Below are positions 22,740 to 29,178 of a DNA stretch of 30,308 nt, piece after piece. The number at the start of each line of letters is the position of its first letter. The first letter of the stretch is position 1. The stretch comes from Bacillota bacterium (lineage in GTDB: Bacteria; Bacillota; Clostridia; Christensenellales; JAEXRW01), in assembly GCA_023454175.1 (NCBI GenBank), contig JAEXRW010000034.1, forward strand, positions 1 through 30,308. The letters run 5' to 3'. Under the pieces are notes generated by a model. It saw only the letters and a program-made list of their open reading frames with translations, was not told the origin of the DNA and searched no databases. A program made the translations under genes and the position numbers.

Positions 22740-23528
22740 ATGTTCCACCCCATTATCCGGATAACGGCCATTACCATGCTCATCCTGCTGCTTGCCGGAT
22801 GCAGCGCCATCAATGGTGTTTCCCCGGTCCCGGACCGGACCGCTGAAACGGCGCCTTCGTCCCTGCTGAAAAAAGTGAAAGAGACGGAACGGTTTATTTT
22901 CTATTACAGTCCACAGGACGAAAAGGTCATCCCGGATATCGAAAAGACACTGGACGCAAAATGCCCTGCCATCTGTGAACTACTATCATATCAGTATCCA
23001 GACAAGATCAAAGTGGAAGCATACGCCGACCAGAAGAACTACGATGAAAGCCTGGCGGACAAAAGCGTGGCAGGCTCACCCGCATGCTCGGGAAACGGCG
23101 TGATCAAGCTGGTATCCCCAACCAGCCCCATCAAAGTAACAGGAATCCCGTACGACGAACGGCTGATGATGGCGGTGCACGAATATGTCCACCTGATGGT
23201 GGGAAAGATCAGTCCCGGAGCGCCGATGTGGATGAACGAAGGGCTCGCCAGCTACATGGGATCTTCAGACGGGTATGAAACCATCTGCAAGTATGCATTC
23301 CCCAAAATACCCGAAGTATCGTTCTCCGAGATCGAAACTGATTACTATGATATGCCCGCACCGGACGTGTATTCCTGCACGGCGGTGCGGTGTATCATTG
23401 AAAAGTACGGGCAGGAACGGTTCTGCGAGCTGCTGCGAAACCCAGAGGATTTTGAAAAGATCCTGCAAACAACTAAAGACGAATTCAGCAGGCAGTGGAA
23501 CGAATACATCCGGGCACATTTCGGGTAG
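22740..23528 (+). CDS. Lipoprotein with peptidase-MA-like metalloprotease domain
   Basis: This is a 262-residue protein. The signal peptide ends in L-L-L-A-G-C, lipidation Cys21. After a linker, the domain shows A-V-H-E-Y-V-H-L-M-V (H147-E-x-x-H151) and, 16 residues on, M-N-E-G-L-A-S-Y with Glu167, the third zinc ligand of gluzincin-type enzymes such as the peptidase MA family. It should act on the outer face of the membrane; the substrate is unknown. The start was chosen for GGAGGG six bases upstream. Two earlier in-frame ATGs at 22689 and 22716 would put 8-17 polar residues before the signal peptide. It is divergent from the dehydrogenase and ended by a hairpin at 23541. Confidence 0.8.
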   Translation: MFHPIIRITAITMLILLLAGCSAINGVSPVPDRTAETAPSSLLKKVKETERFIFYYSPQDEKVIPDIEKTLDAKCPAICELLSYQYPDKIKVEAYADQKNYDESLADKSVAGSPACSGNGVIKLVSPTSPIKVTGIPYDERLMMAVHEYVHLMVGKISPGAPMWMNEGLASYMGSSDGYETICKYAFPKIPEVSFSEIETDYYDMPAPDVYSCTAVRCIIEKYGQERFCELLRNPEDFEKILQTTKDEFSRQWNEYIRAHFG

Positions 23529-23540
23529 GCGGTCAACTAA

Positions 23541-23580
23541 CGTGAAAAACGGGCATCTGCTGCAACGCCCGCTTTTCATG
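23541..23580. terminator. Terminator hairpin between convergent genes
   Basis: CGTGAAAAACGGGC (23541-23554) pairs with GCCCGCTTTTCATG (23567-23580) with one wobble and one mismatch. It follows the metalloprotease stop by 12 bases and also lies beyond the stop of the minus-strand small gene. Confidence 0.7.
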
Positions 23581-23665
23581 TTTGAAGGAGTGGTATGTAA
23601 TTCAATTTTTTACAATACTCTTATCACCCGAAAAACAGGAATCAAACAACATTCAACAAAAATAT

Positions 23666-23800
23666 TCAAACATCATTGTTCTTTACAGACTGCTTCTTGG
23701 CGTTGCGGTTGTCATTATGCCCTTCCTCGGTGACGGGCGTCTGACCCTTGCATTTCTCCATGCGGGCTTTTTTATTATCAGGCTGGCTGTCCTTGGGCAT
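23666..23800 (-). CDS. Very small hydrophilic protein (44 aa)
   Basis: The reading frame gives a 44-residue protein beginning M-P-K-D-S-Q-P-D-N-K-K-A-R-M and ending S-V-K-N-N-D-V. It is extremely rich in Lys, Asn, Asp and Gln and has one Cys and no hydrophobic stretch. A perfect AGGAGG (23808-23813) sits seven bases before the ATG, much better than for any overlapping frame on either strand. It lies 69 bases downstream of a second small gene with an equally good site, so the two probably form an operon. Composition resembles disordered small spore-type or stress proteins of Clostridia, but I recognise no family. Confidence 0.6.
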   Translation of the reverse strand: MPKDSQPDNKKARMEKCKGQTPVTEEGHNDNRNAKKQSVKNNDV

Positions 23801-23869
23801 ATCATTACCTCCTCATCCAGGTAATTGCTTATTGCATGGCGGAGAAATCCCTCATTCGGTGTAATCGCA

Positions 23870-24028
23870 TTAAGATGGATCCGCCTTTTCGTGACCGCGA
23901 CGCGCCTTGCCCTGGATCTGGGGCACGGGGTGGACATCATTTTTGGGGTAGTTGGGCCTTTCGTTATTTTCAGTACCGTGGTTTTTCGGATCGGCGGGAT
24001 CGGGCCGCCTCATCCCGGCTTTCGCCAT
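23870..24028 (-). CDS. Very small Pro/Asn-rich protein (52 aa)
   Basis: This is a 52-residue protein beginning M-A-K-A-G-M-R-R-P-D-P and continuing with H-G-T-E-N-N-E-R, then P-V-P-Q-I-Q-G-K-A-R-R-G. GGGAGGTG (24037-24043) is eight bases before this ATG. The longer open frame to 24163 has no site. The sequence has the look of a conserved small clostridial protein (the P-x-P-x-I-Q-G-K-A ending seems familiar), but I cannot name the family. It is hydrophilic, basic and disordered-looking. It is paired with the 44-residue gene downstream. The rest of the spacer to 24262 shows no confident element. Confidence 0.65.
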   Translation of the reverse strand: MAKAGMRRPDPADPKNHGTENNERPNYPKNDVHPVPQIQGKARRGHEKADPS

Positions 24029-24262
24029 CTGCATCCACCTCCCTGGCTGATTTATTTGCCCGTGACCGATTTCCCGGGCAAGCGCTCCCATGAAAACAGG
24101 ATTAAAATCCAGTTCAAGCATCACCTGAACATATTGTGCGCCAGCCCATGCGGCATGATGCATCCCAAAGCGCAGGAAGTTGAATTATCCACTGCAATGG
24201 TTTGTTATGTTATCTTTTTGCAAGTAATATATTAACAAATCGTAAAAACACGCCTGAAAAAC

Positions 24263-24291
24263 TTGTATATAAATTAAAAAAGTGTTATCTT
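24263..24291 (+). promoter_or_regulatory. Promoter of the LCP gene
   Basis: TTGTAT (24263-24268), a 17-base AT-rich spacer and TATCTT (24286-24291) preceded by TGT, an extended -10. The leader is about 48 bases. Confidence 0.5.
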
Positions 24292-24345
24292 AACCAAAGC
24301 AATATTTACCTACAGATATGGATATAAATGGAAGAAGGACAAGCC

Positions 24346-26328
24346 ATGGACAAAAGCGAAAACGGCAAAGGCGAAGAAATGAAGGACGGCGTACAGGACA
24401 AGCCGGACAAGGACATCGAAACCGCCGCCGGTCCCGATGAAGAACAAGGCAGCCCCGAAGCGCAGCAGGCTGGCAAGAAACCGAAGCGCGAACGGGCCGG
24501 CAAAAAGGTGAAGGCAGCTCCGGAAGAGGCCCGGCAGGCGGGGGATGAAGGTGCGGAAAACGCATCCATACAGGGCGATGCCGCACAGCCCGCCGAGAAA
24601 CCGGAGGGATCCGCGGATGACGCTGATCCCGCTGCGGAAGGCGACGAAAGCAACTCCCTGAAAAAGGAAGGCAAAAAGGAGAAACGCAAGGCGGGGAAAA
24701 AGGCCAAGGCCGCGCAGGAGGAAACCGGGACGGCGTATGAAAGCGCAGAGACCAGCTCCGAAGCGGCCGCCGCCGTAACTACAGGAGAACAGGGAATCTC
24801 CGAAGAAGCGAAGACCGGCAAAATGAAAAGACCCAAGAAGCCGGGAAAGATGGCGAACATCCGGCTGGGGAAAAAGGAATTCAAGGTGCCGGTGAAACGG
24901 ATCGTCTGGTGCTCGGTGGCGCTGGTGCTGGTGGCGTTGCTGGTGACTACCGGCGTATTCGTCTACAGGATCGTCTGGAACCCCAGCTTGGCGTTTGACG
25001 ATAAAAAGCAGTTCAGCCAGATGACACCCGACCCCGATGAGACTGCCGGGGATGAAGAGGAAGAGGAGAGCTCGGAGCCCGAGGATACCGCCACCCCCAC
25101 GCCCGACCCGCTGGAAGTGCTGGGGAACCAGGCGGACAAGAGCGTATACGATAAAGACATCATCAACGTAGCGCTCATCGGCGTGGACCACGCACCGGAG
25201 CGGGATGAAAAGGATAAGTATTACAAGGATAAAAGAAGCTTTTTCTCGGACGTGATGATCGTGCTGGCCATCAACTTCAAGGAGAACAAGGTGGACATGA
25301 TCACCTGCCCGCGCGACACCTATTCCCCCATCTATAACCAAAAGGGCATCTGGAAGATGAACTCCTCCTTTTACTGGGGCTACAGCAAAAACAAGGGGGA
25401 CTGGAGCAAGGGGTTTGAGAACGTTTGCCTGTCCCTGCAGAAAGTCATGGGGGGTAAAAACGTCCCACCCATCGACCGCTATATCGGGGTGGACATGTCG
25501 GCGGTGAAGACGCTGGTGGACGCCGTGGGGGGCGTGGACTACGACGTGGACCTGGAGATCAAATCCAGCGCCATGGACGGACGCGTCCTGCACAAGGGGT
25601 TCCAGCACCTCAACGGTCAGCAGGCGCTGGACTACATGCGTGCACGGAAGGGCACAGCGGAAGATACGGACAAGGAACGCGTGATCCGGCAAAAACGGAT
25701 GCTGATCGAGATATTCAAACAGATAAAAGCCAACGGGAAGCTGATGCAGCTGCCGGGCATCATCGACGGCCTGAAGGGGCAGGTATTCACCAACATGGAC
25801 CTCGAGGAAATGGCCGCGATGGCTTATTTCGGGATGCACCTGGACGACAAGAACATCAAGATGCGTACCATCGAGGGCCGGGTGGGCGCGCGGGTGGCCG
25901 ATGTATTCCTGTACAACTGGATCTTCAGCGTGGTGGACGCAAGCAAGCGGAACAAGGTGATCCAGGAAGTGTACGGCTTATCCAAAAAGGACATCCTCCA
26001 GTACCCACATGTCTACAACTTCGATTACTGCAAGCTGGACTGGGCGAAAGATCTGGGCAACGGGTACCTGAAGATCGTCAACAAGATACTGGCCGCGGAC
26101 GCGAAGCTGGCGCCGGAGAAGCAGAAGATCACAGGGGCGAACCTGCTGCTCATACAGCAGCGGATCACGGAGCTGACCGACGCGATGAAGACCAAGAACT
26201 TTGACAGGGTGGAGAAGGCGCTGGAAACCCTGCGGAGCGACATGAACAAGCTGTACAAGTCCCTGGGGCGCAAAGCCATAGACTGGTACGTGGATGAGAA
26301 CCCGAAGATCAAATACATAGGCGGATAA
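24346..26328 (+). CDS. LytR-CpsA-Psr (LCP) cell-wall ligase-type protein with long charged tail
   Basis: This is a 660-residue protein. Residues 1-180 are a cytoplasmic low-complexity region of Lys, Glu, Ala and Gly with two similar K-K-x-K-A-A stretches (about 49-64 and 113-129). A membrane helix follows (about 186-210), then an acidic Pro/Thr linker (225-256) and the LCP domain (about 270-450) with V-A-L-I-G-V-D, S-D-V-M-I-V-L-A, C-P-R-D-T-Y, R-Y-I-G-V-D and Y-M-R-A-R-K-G...E-R-V-I-R-Q-K-R. Family enzymes transfer undecaprenyl-linked glycopolymers such as teichoic acid or capsule to peptidoglycan outside the membrane. Residues about 450-660 form an extra helical region. AAGGA six bases before 24346 supports this start over the ATG at 24328. 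It stands alone, without glycopolymer genes. Confidence 0.88.
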   Translation: MDKSENGKGEEMKDGVQDKPDKDIETAAGPDEEQGSPEAQQAGKKPKRERAGKKVKAAPEEARQAGDEGAENASIQGDAAQPAEKPEGSADDADPAAEGDESNSLKKEGKKEKRKAGKKAKAAQEETGTAYESAETSSEAAAAVTTGEQGISEEAKTGKMKRPKKPGKMANIRLGKKEFKVPVKRIVWCSVALVLVALLVTTGVFVYRIVWNPSLAFDDKKQFSQMTPDPDETAGDEEEEESSEPEDTATPTPDPLEVLGNQADKSVYDKDIINVALIGVDHAPERDEKDKYYKDKRSFFSDVMIVLAINFKENKVDMITCPRDTYSPIYNQKGIWKMNSSFYWGYSKNKGDWSKGFENVCLSLQKVMGGKNVPPIDRYIGVDMSAVKTLVDAVGGVDYDVDLEIKSSAMDGRVLHKGFQHLNGQQALDYMRARKGTAEDTDKERVIRQKRMLIEIFKQIKANGKLMQLPGIIDGLKGQVFTNMDLEEMAAMAYFGMHLDDKNIKMRTIEGRVGARVADVFLYNWIFSVVDASKRNKVIQEVYGLSKKDILQYPHVYNFDYCKLDWAKDLGNGYLKIVNKILAADAKLAPEKQKITGANLLLIQQRITELTDAMKTKNFDRVEKALETLRSDMNKLYKSLGRKAIDWYVDENPKIKYIGG

Positions 26329-26332
26329 TTCA

Positions 26333-26371
26333 CGAGTTGACAGTTAACAGTTAATAGTTAATAGTTGCGGA
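26333..26371 (+). repeat. GTTGACA/GTTAATA heptad repeats after the LCP gene
   Basis: ACGAGTTGACAGTTAACAGT-type heptads begin four bases after the stop and end in GTTGCGGA, directly before a large cruciform at 26372. Confidence 0.7.
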
Positions 26372-26428
26372 ATGCAAAATGGGAGGCATACGACCCTTCG
26401 GGTCGATTTGACGCCTCCCATTTTGCAT
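26372..26428. repeat. Large nested palindrome
   Basis: ATGCAAAATGGGAGGC (26372-26387) pairs perfectly over 16 bases with GCCTCCCATTTTGCAT (26413-26428). A second stem CGACCC/GGGTCG with loop TTC lies inside. The GGGAGGC/GCCTCCC core links it to the second hairpin of the structured repeats. It can also act as a terminator of the LCP transcript. Confidence 0.75.
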
Positions 26429-26442
26429 GGAATTAATCAATT

Positions 26443-26466
26443 AGTTGAGAGTTGAAAGTTGAGAAA
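26443..26466 (+). repeat. Second heptad block
   Basis: TAGTTGAGAGTTGAAAGTTG and GAGA repeat the module seen after the AraC-type regulator at 16498. The structured repeat follows at 26513. Confidence 0.65.
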
Positions 26467-26512
26467 TACATGCCAGTGGCTACATCAGTATGAGAATTCT
26501 AGATAGGTTATC

Positions 26513-26594
26513 ACTCCTTCCGGCACCATAGTGATTCCAATTGGTCTAATTGGAATCACATTAGTGCCACCTCCCTCATCCGAGGGAGGCAAGA
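26513..26594 (+). repeat. Structured intergenic repeat, copy 9
   Basis: CACTCCTTCCGGCACC leads into GTGATTCCAATT/AATTGGAATCAC (26531-26542, 26548-26559), then GTGCCAC and CCTCCCTC/GAGGGAGG (26570-26577, 26582-26589) and CAAGAT. It is nearly identical in plan to 16551-16630. It ends about 34 bases from the broken end of a transposase gene. Confidence 0.85.
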
Positions 26595-26627
26595 TTAGGA
26601 ATTTTATATGAATAACTATCAAAATAA

Positions 26628-27034
26628 TTAACAAATGAGCTTAAGCTCGAACGGAGTATGCTGTACAGGATGAAAATGTGGGCGTCTGGAACGCTTAGCA
26701 AGCGACTCAAGAGTGCCATCGTACCTTGACAGCCAGAAGTAAATGAATGAGCGCGGACGGTTATACTTGCGTGCCGCGCGGGATACGCCATATCGGATGG
26801 CAAAGCACATTAAGGATTGCCGGTACTTCATGTCCTGTGATACAGTTGCCATGAGGGATTTGCATTTCCTTTCGGTGATGTTTGTTCTTTGCAAAACTCA
26901 CAATAACCGATGCGTGCAAATCCATCATCATTTTTCTCGACTGACTGTCCAATATGTATTGTAGTCCTACACTTTTGATTTAGTTCCCTCAAATGCGGGC
27001 TTGATTTATGGGCGGGCATGATGTAAAATAACAT
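26628..27034 (-). pseudogene. Decayed IS481-like transposase, frameshifted and truncated
   Basis: Two overlapping minus-strand frames together read like the N-terminal part of a DDE transposase. One frame gives C-R-T-T-I-H-I-G, then Y-C-E-F-C-K-E-Q-T-S-P-K-G. The other continues K-C-K-S-L-M-A-T, then Y-G-V-S-R-A-A-R-K-Y-N-R (helix-turn-helix) and S-L-A-K-R-S-R-R-P-H. The change of frame near 26866-26875 is explained by one missing base. After E-L-K-L-I the frame stops and the catalytic DDE domain is absent; about 34 bases on lies a structured repeat. The N-terminal boundary is uncertain. The C-x-x-C motif suggests a zinc-binding start. It is a remnant and not functional. Confidence 0.7.
27001..27029 (+). 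promoter_or_regulatory. tRNA promoter
   Basis: TTGATT (27001-27006) and TAAAAT (27024-27029) are exactly 17 bases apart, 24 bases before the tRNA. The promoter overlaps the far end of the transposase remnant, read on the opposite strand. Confidence 0.7.
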
Positions 27035-27053
27035 TCGCTACAGTTTTCAGAAC

Positions 27054-27129
27054 GGGACTTTAGCTCAGTCGGTAGAGCACTTCGTTCACATCGAAGGGGT
27101 CACTGGTTCGAGTCCAGCAAGTCCCACCA
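27054..27129 (+). tRNA. tRNA-Val (anticodon CAC)
   Basis: A 76-base cloverleaf with acceptor GGGACTT/AAGTCCC, D-arm GCTC/GAGC, anticodon arm CTTCG-TTCACAT-CGAAG with CAC at positions 34-36, variable loop GGGTC, T-loop TTCGAGT, discriminator A and an encoded CCA end. The outermost T-stem pair is A.C rather than a Watson-Crick pair. It reads GUG codons, which are frequent in the neighbouring genes. Confidence 0.95.
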
Positions 27130-27135
27130 TACCAG

Positions 27136-27168
27136 AAAACCCCCGGGATTTACATCTTGGGGGTTTTT
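27136..27168 (+). terminator. Intrinsic terminator of the tRNA
   Basis: AAAACCCCC (27136-27144) pairs with GGGGGTTTT (27159-27167) and runs into TTTTT, seven bases after the encoded CCA. Confidence 0.9.
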
Positions 27169-27198
27169 CATTTCACAAATAATAAAGGCGGTGCTGAC

Positions 27199-28350
27199 AT
27201 GAACTTTTCCTTCGCTGCCCCACACAAGATCCTCATCGAAAGCGGCGGGCTGAACGGCCTGCACAAACATATCGGTCCGTACGGCAAACGGTTCCTCTTC
27301 GTGACGGCCACGGCGCTGGAGAAGGCGGGTTTGGCTGAACGTGTGCAAAAGCAGATCGAGCTGAGCGGGGGGACGTGCTTCACCTTTTCGGGCGTGGACA
27401 CGGAACCGACGGTGGAGCAGGTGGAGGAGGCGCGCGCTTTTGCCATTGCAAATAAATGCGACGCAGTGATATCCCTGGGCGGGGGCAGCGCTATGGACAC
27501 GGGGAAGGCCGCGGCGGCGCTGGCGACGAACCCCGGGAGCATCCTGGATTACCTGGAGGGAGTGGGGAAGGAACTGCCCATTACGGTGACACCGCTACCC
27601 TTCATCGCGATCCCGACGACATCCGGCACGGGGTCGGAAGCCACGAAGAACGCGGTGATCATGTCCTCCAAACTGGGATTTAAAAAGAGCATCCGAAGCG
27701 ACAACATGCTGGCGCGAATCGCCCTGATAGACGCGGAGCTGACACTCGGGCTGCCGCCCATGCAGACAGCGGCATCGGGGATGGACGCGCTGTGCCAGGT
27801 GATCGAAAGCTACGTGACGGCGAAGCGGAACCCCGTGACTGACGCGCTGGCCATCAAGGGCATCGAGCACGCGGGCAGGACATTGAAGACTGCGGTGCTG
27901 GACGGCGGGAACCTGGCGGCGCGGGAGGGGATGGCACTGGCGAGCCTGCTGGGGGGCATCTGTCTGGCGAACGCGGGGCTGGCATTGGCACACGGGATGG
28001 CGCCGGCGCTGGGGGTCGTGAAAAACCTGCCGCACGGACTGGCCTGCGGGATCGCGCTGGACCACACGATGAAGGTGAACCTGCCTGCTGTTACCGAACG
28101 GTATGCGCGGGTGGGGGAGGCGCTGACGGGCAGACGGTTCCATTCCGATGAGGCGGCGGCACAGGCGGCGGTGGAAACGGTTACCCAGCTAAAAGCCGAT
28201 ACGGGGATACCAGCGGACCTGAAAGGGTACCACATCACCCCGGCAGAACTGGACGCGCTGGTGGAGGGGTCCATGGCCTCGGGGACGAAGGTGAACCCGG
28301 TGCCGATGACGAAGGAGAGCATGCGGGAACTGTACATCAGCATGATGTAA
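27199..28350 (+). CDS. Iron-containing (group III) alcohol dehydrogenase family protein
   Basis: This is a 383-residue protein of normal family length. The N-terminal Rossmann-like part has the cofactor motif G-G-G-S-A-M-D (94-100) and T-S-G-T-G-S-E (141-147). The helical metal-binding part has G-M-D-A-L-C-Q (194-200), H265 in L-A-H-G-M-A and H279 in L-P-H-G. Family enzymes are NAD(P)-dependent dehydrogenases using Fe2+ or Zn2+ held by one Asp and three His. Here Asp196, His265 and His279 are kept, but the second ligand, usually His, is Gln200, as in some uncharacterised branches. Butanol, propanol or 1,3-diol-type activity therefore cannot be assumed. AAAGGCGGTG precedes this ATG; it follows the tRNA terminator and appears monocistronic. 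Confidence 0.9.
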   Translation: MNFSFAAPHKILIESGGLNGLHKHIGPYGKRFLFVTATALEKAGLAERVQKQIELSGGTCFTFSGVDTEPTVEQVEEARAFAIANKCDAVISLGGGSAMDTGKAAAALATNPGSILDYLEGVGKELPITVTPLPFIAIPTTSGTGSEATKNAVIMSSKLGFKKSIRSDNMLARIALIDAELTLGLPPMQTAASGMDALCQVIESYVTAKRNPVTDALAIKGIEHAGRTLKTAVLDGGNLAAREGMALASLLGGICLANAGLALAHGMAPALGVVKNLPHGLACGIALDHTMKVNLPAVTERYARVGEALTGRRFHSDEAAAQAAVETVTQLKADTGIPADLKGYHITPAELDALVEGSMASGTKVNPVPMTKESMRELYISMM

Positions 28351-28358
28351 ACTATTTG

Positions 28359-28428
28359 AAATCCCACCGTCAGCATGCGACCGCTAACGTTCGCATGCTG
28401 CCACCTCCCTTTAGGCAAGGGAGGCTTT
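28359..28428 (+). repeat. Structured repeat, copy 10 (left flank of the DUF559 gene)
   Basis: AATCCCACCGT is followed by the perfect stem CAGCATGCGA/TCGCATGCTG (28371-28380, 28391-28400), then CCA and CCTCCCTT/AAGGGAGG (28404-28411, 28417-28424) and CTTT. The ADH stop lies eight bases before it. Confidence 0.85.
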
Positions 28429-28503
28429 GGGGATACAAAAGCATCATATTAAAACTACCTGCGATTTGAGAAGTGCCGCAGCCTGACGGGGGTGGAGGCA
28501 TAT

Positions 28504-28893
28504 ATGCATCGAAAGCATAATGCAGAATTGACAGGACTTGCAAGAAACCTTCGTAAGGAAATGACCAAAGAAGAACGCCGCCTTTGGTATGATTTTTTAT
28601 GCACTTATCCCGTGCGATTCCTCCGTCAGAAAGTCATTGACGATTTCATCGTGGATTTCTACTGTCATCAGGCAAGATTGGTTATCGAACTTGACGGTTC
28701 ACACCATTTTACGGAATGTGGGATCGTAAAAGATGCTTTACGAACCGAGATAATTGAAAAAAGAAATTTGTTAGTTTTACGGATAGATAACCTCTCGATT
28801 ATGAACAATTTTCAAAGTGTTTGTGAATACATCGACAAAGTTGTACGGGAACGAATCCCACCGTCAGCATGCGACCCCATTAGGACCCCATAG
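28504..28893 (+). CDS. DUF559 (Vsr-like) endonuclease-domain protein
   Basis: This is a 129-residue protein of the DUF559 family, related to the very-short-patch-repair and PD-(D/E)XK nuclease folds. Its hallmark start is A-R-N-L-R-K-E-M-T-K-E-E-R-R-L-W. The core reads F-L-R-Q-K-V-I-D-D-F-I-V-D-F-Y-C and L-V-I-E-L-D-G-S-H-H, giving the acidic D...D...E-x-D set of the active site. Members are thought to cut DNA, but no target is known. GGAGG (28494-28498) precedes this ATG. Base use is visibly more AT-rich than in the neighbours. The gene is framed by two direct copies of the structured repeat. The last codons (I-P-P-S-A-C-D-P-I-R-T-P) and the stop come from the right-hand copy. Confidence 0.85.
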   Translation: MHRKHNAELTGLARNLRKEMTKEERRLWYDFLCTYPVRFLRQKVIDDFIVDFYCHQARLVIELDGSHHFTECGIVKDALRTEIIEKRNLLVLRIDNLSIMNNFQSVCEYIDKVVRERIPPSACDPIRTP

Positions 28894-28965
28894 GACCGCA
28901 ACGGCCGTTTTGAGGTTCATTGAGGTCGCTATGCTGCCACCTCCCTTTAGGCAAGGGAGGCTTTT
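28854..28965 (+). repeat. Structured repeat, copy 11 (right flank of the DUF559 gene)
   Basis: It starts with AATCCCACCGTCAGCATGCG, as does copy 10, and ends with the same GCTGCCACCTCCCTTTAGGC block and AAGGGAGGCTTT. The first hairpin is longer: CAGCATGCGACC pairs with GGTCGCTATGCTG with one bulged base, and about 47 extra bases form further imperfect pairing. It overlaps the 3' end of the DUF559 gene. Confidence 0.85.
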
Positions 28966-29178
28966 GAATGCTATGAAAGGCATTACAGTAGGGCCATCGC
29001 AAGCCGCAGACATAGGGATATTATGGATACATAACCGTCAAACATATACCTGTTAACCAAATAGCGGCATTAACCGCTAATTTTCCTTGCAATTTATTCC
29101 GTATATAGTTTAATAGAATCAGAACGCTATCCCCGATATTTCTCTTTGTTGAAATCCTACGTAAAGCAGGGCGAAACG

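Noticed and set aside
23582..23824. Plus-strand hydrophobic 80-codon frame
   Set aside because: GAAGGAG lies near its start, but it overlaps the 44-codon minus-strand gene completely, and its hydrophobic stretch mirrors the Lys/Asn codons of that gene. It is less convincing, though not fully excluded.
23825..24235. Plus-strand open frame of 136 codons
   Set aside because: It has no ribosome site, and the opposite strand holds a small gene with a near-perfect site.
24310..25839. Minus-strand open frame of 509 codons opposite the LCP gene
   Set aside because: It is antisense to a clear LCP gene; its composition reflects GC-rich codon bias, and there is no proper start site.
212..28965. CRISPR array made of the many repeats
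   Set aside because: The repeats are dispersed over the whole window, with internal hairpins and gene-sized gaps. There is no regular repeat-spacer period and no cas gene.
28968..29056. Short plus-strand frame after the right-hand repeat
   Set aside because: It has no ribosome site, and its product is short and featureless.
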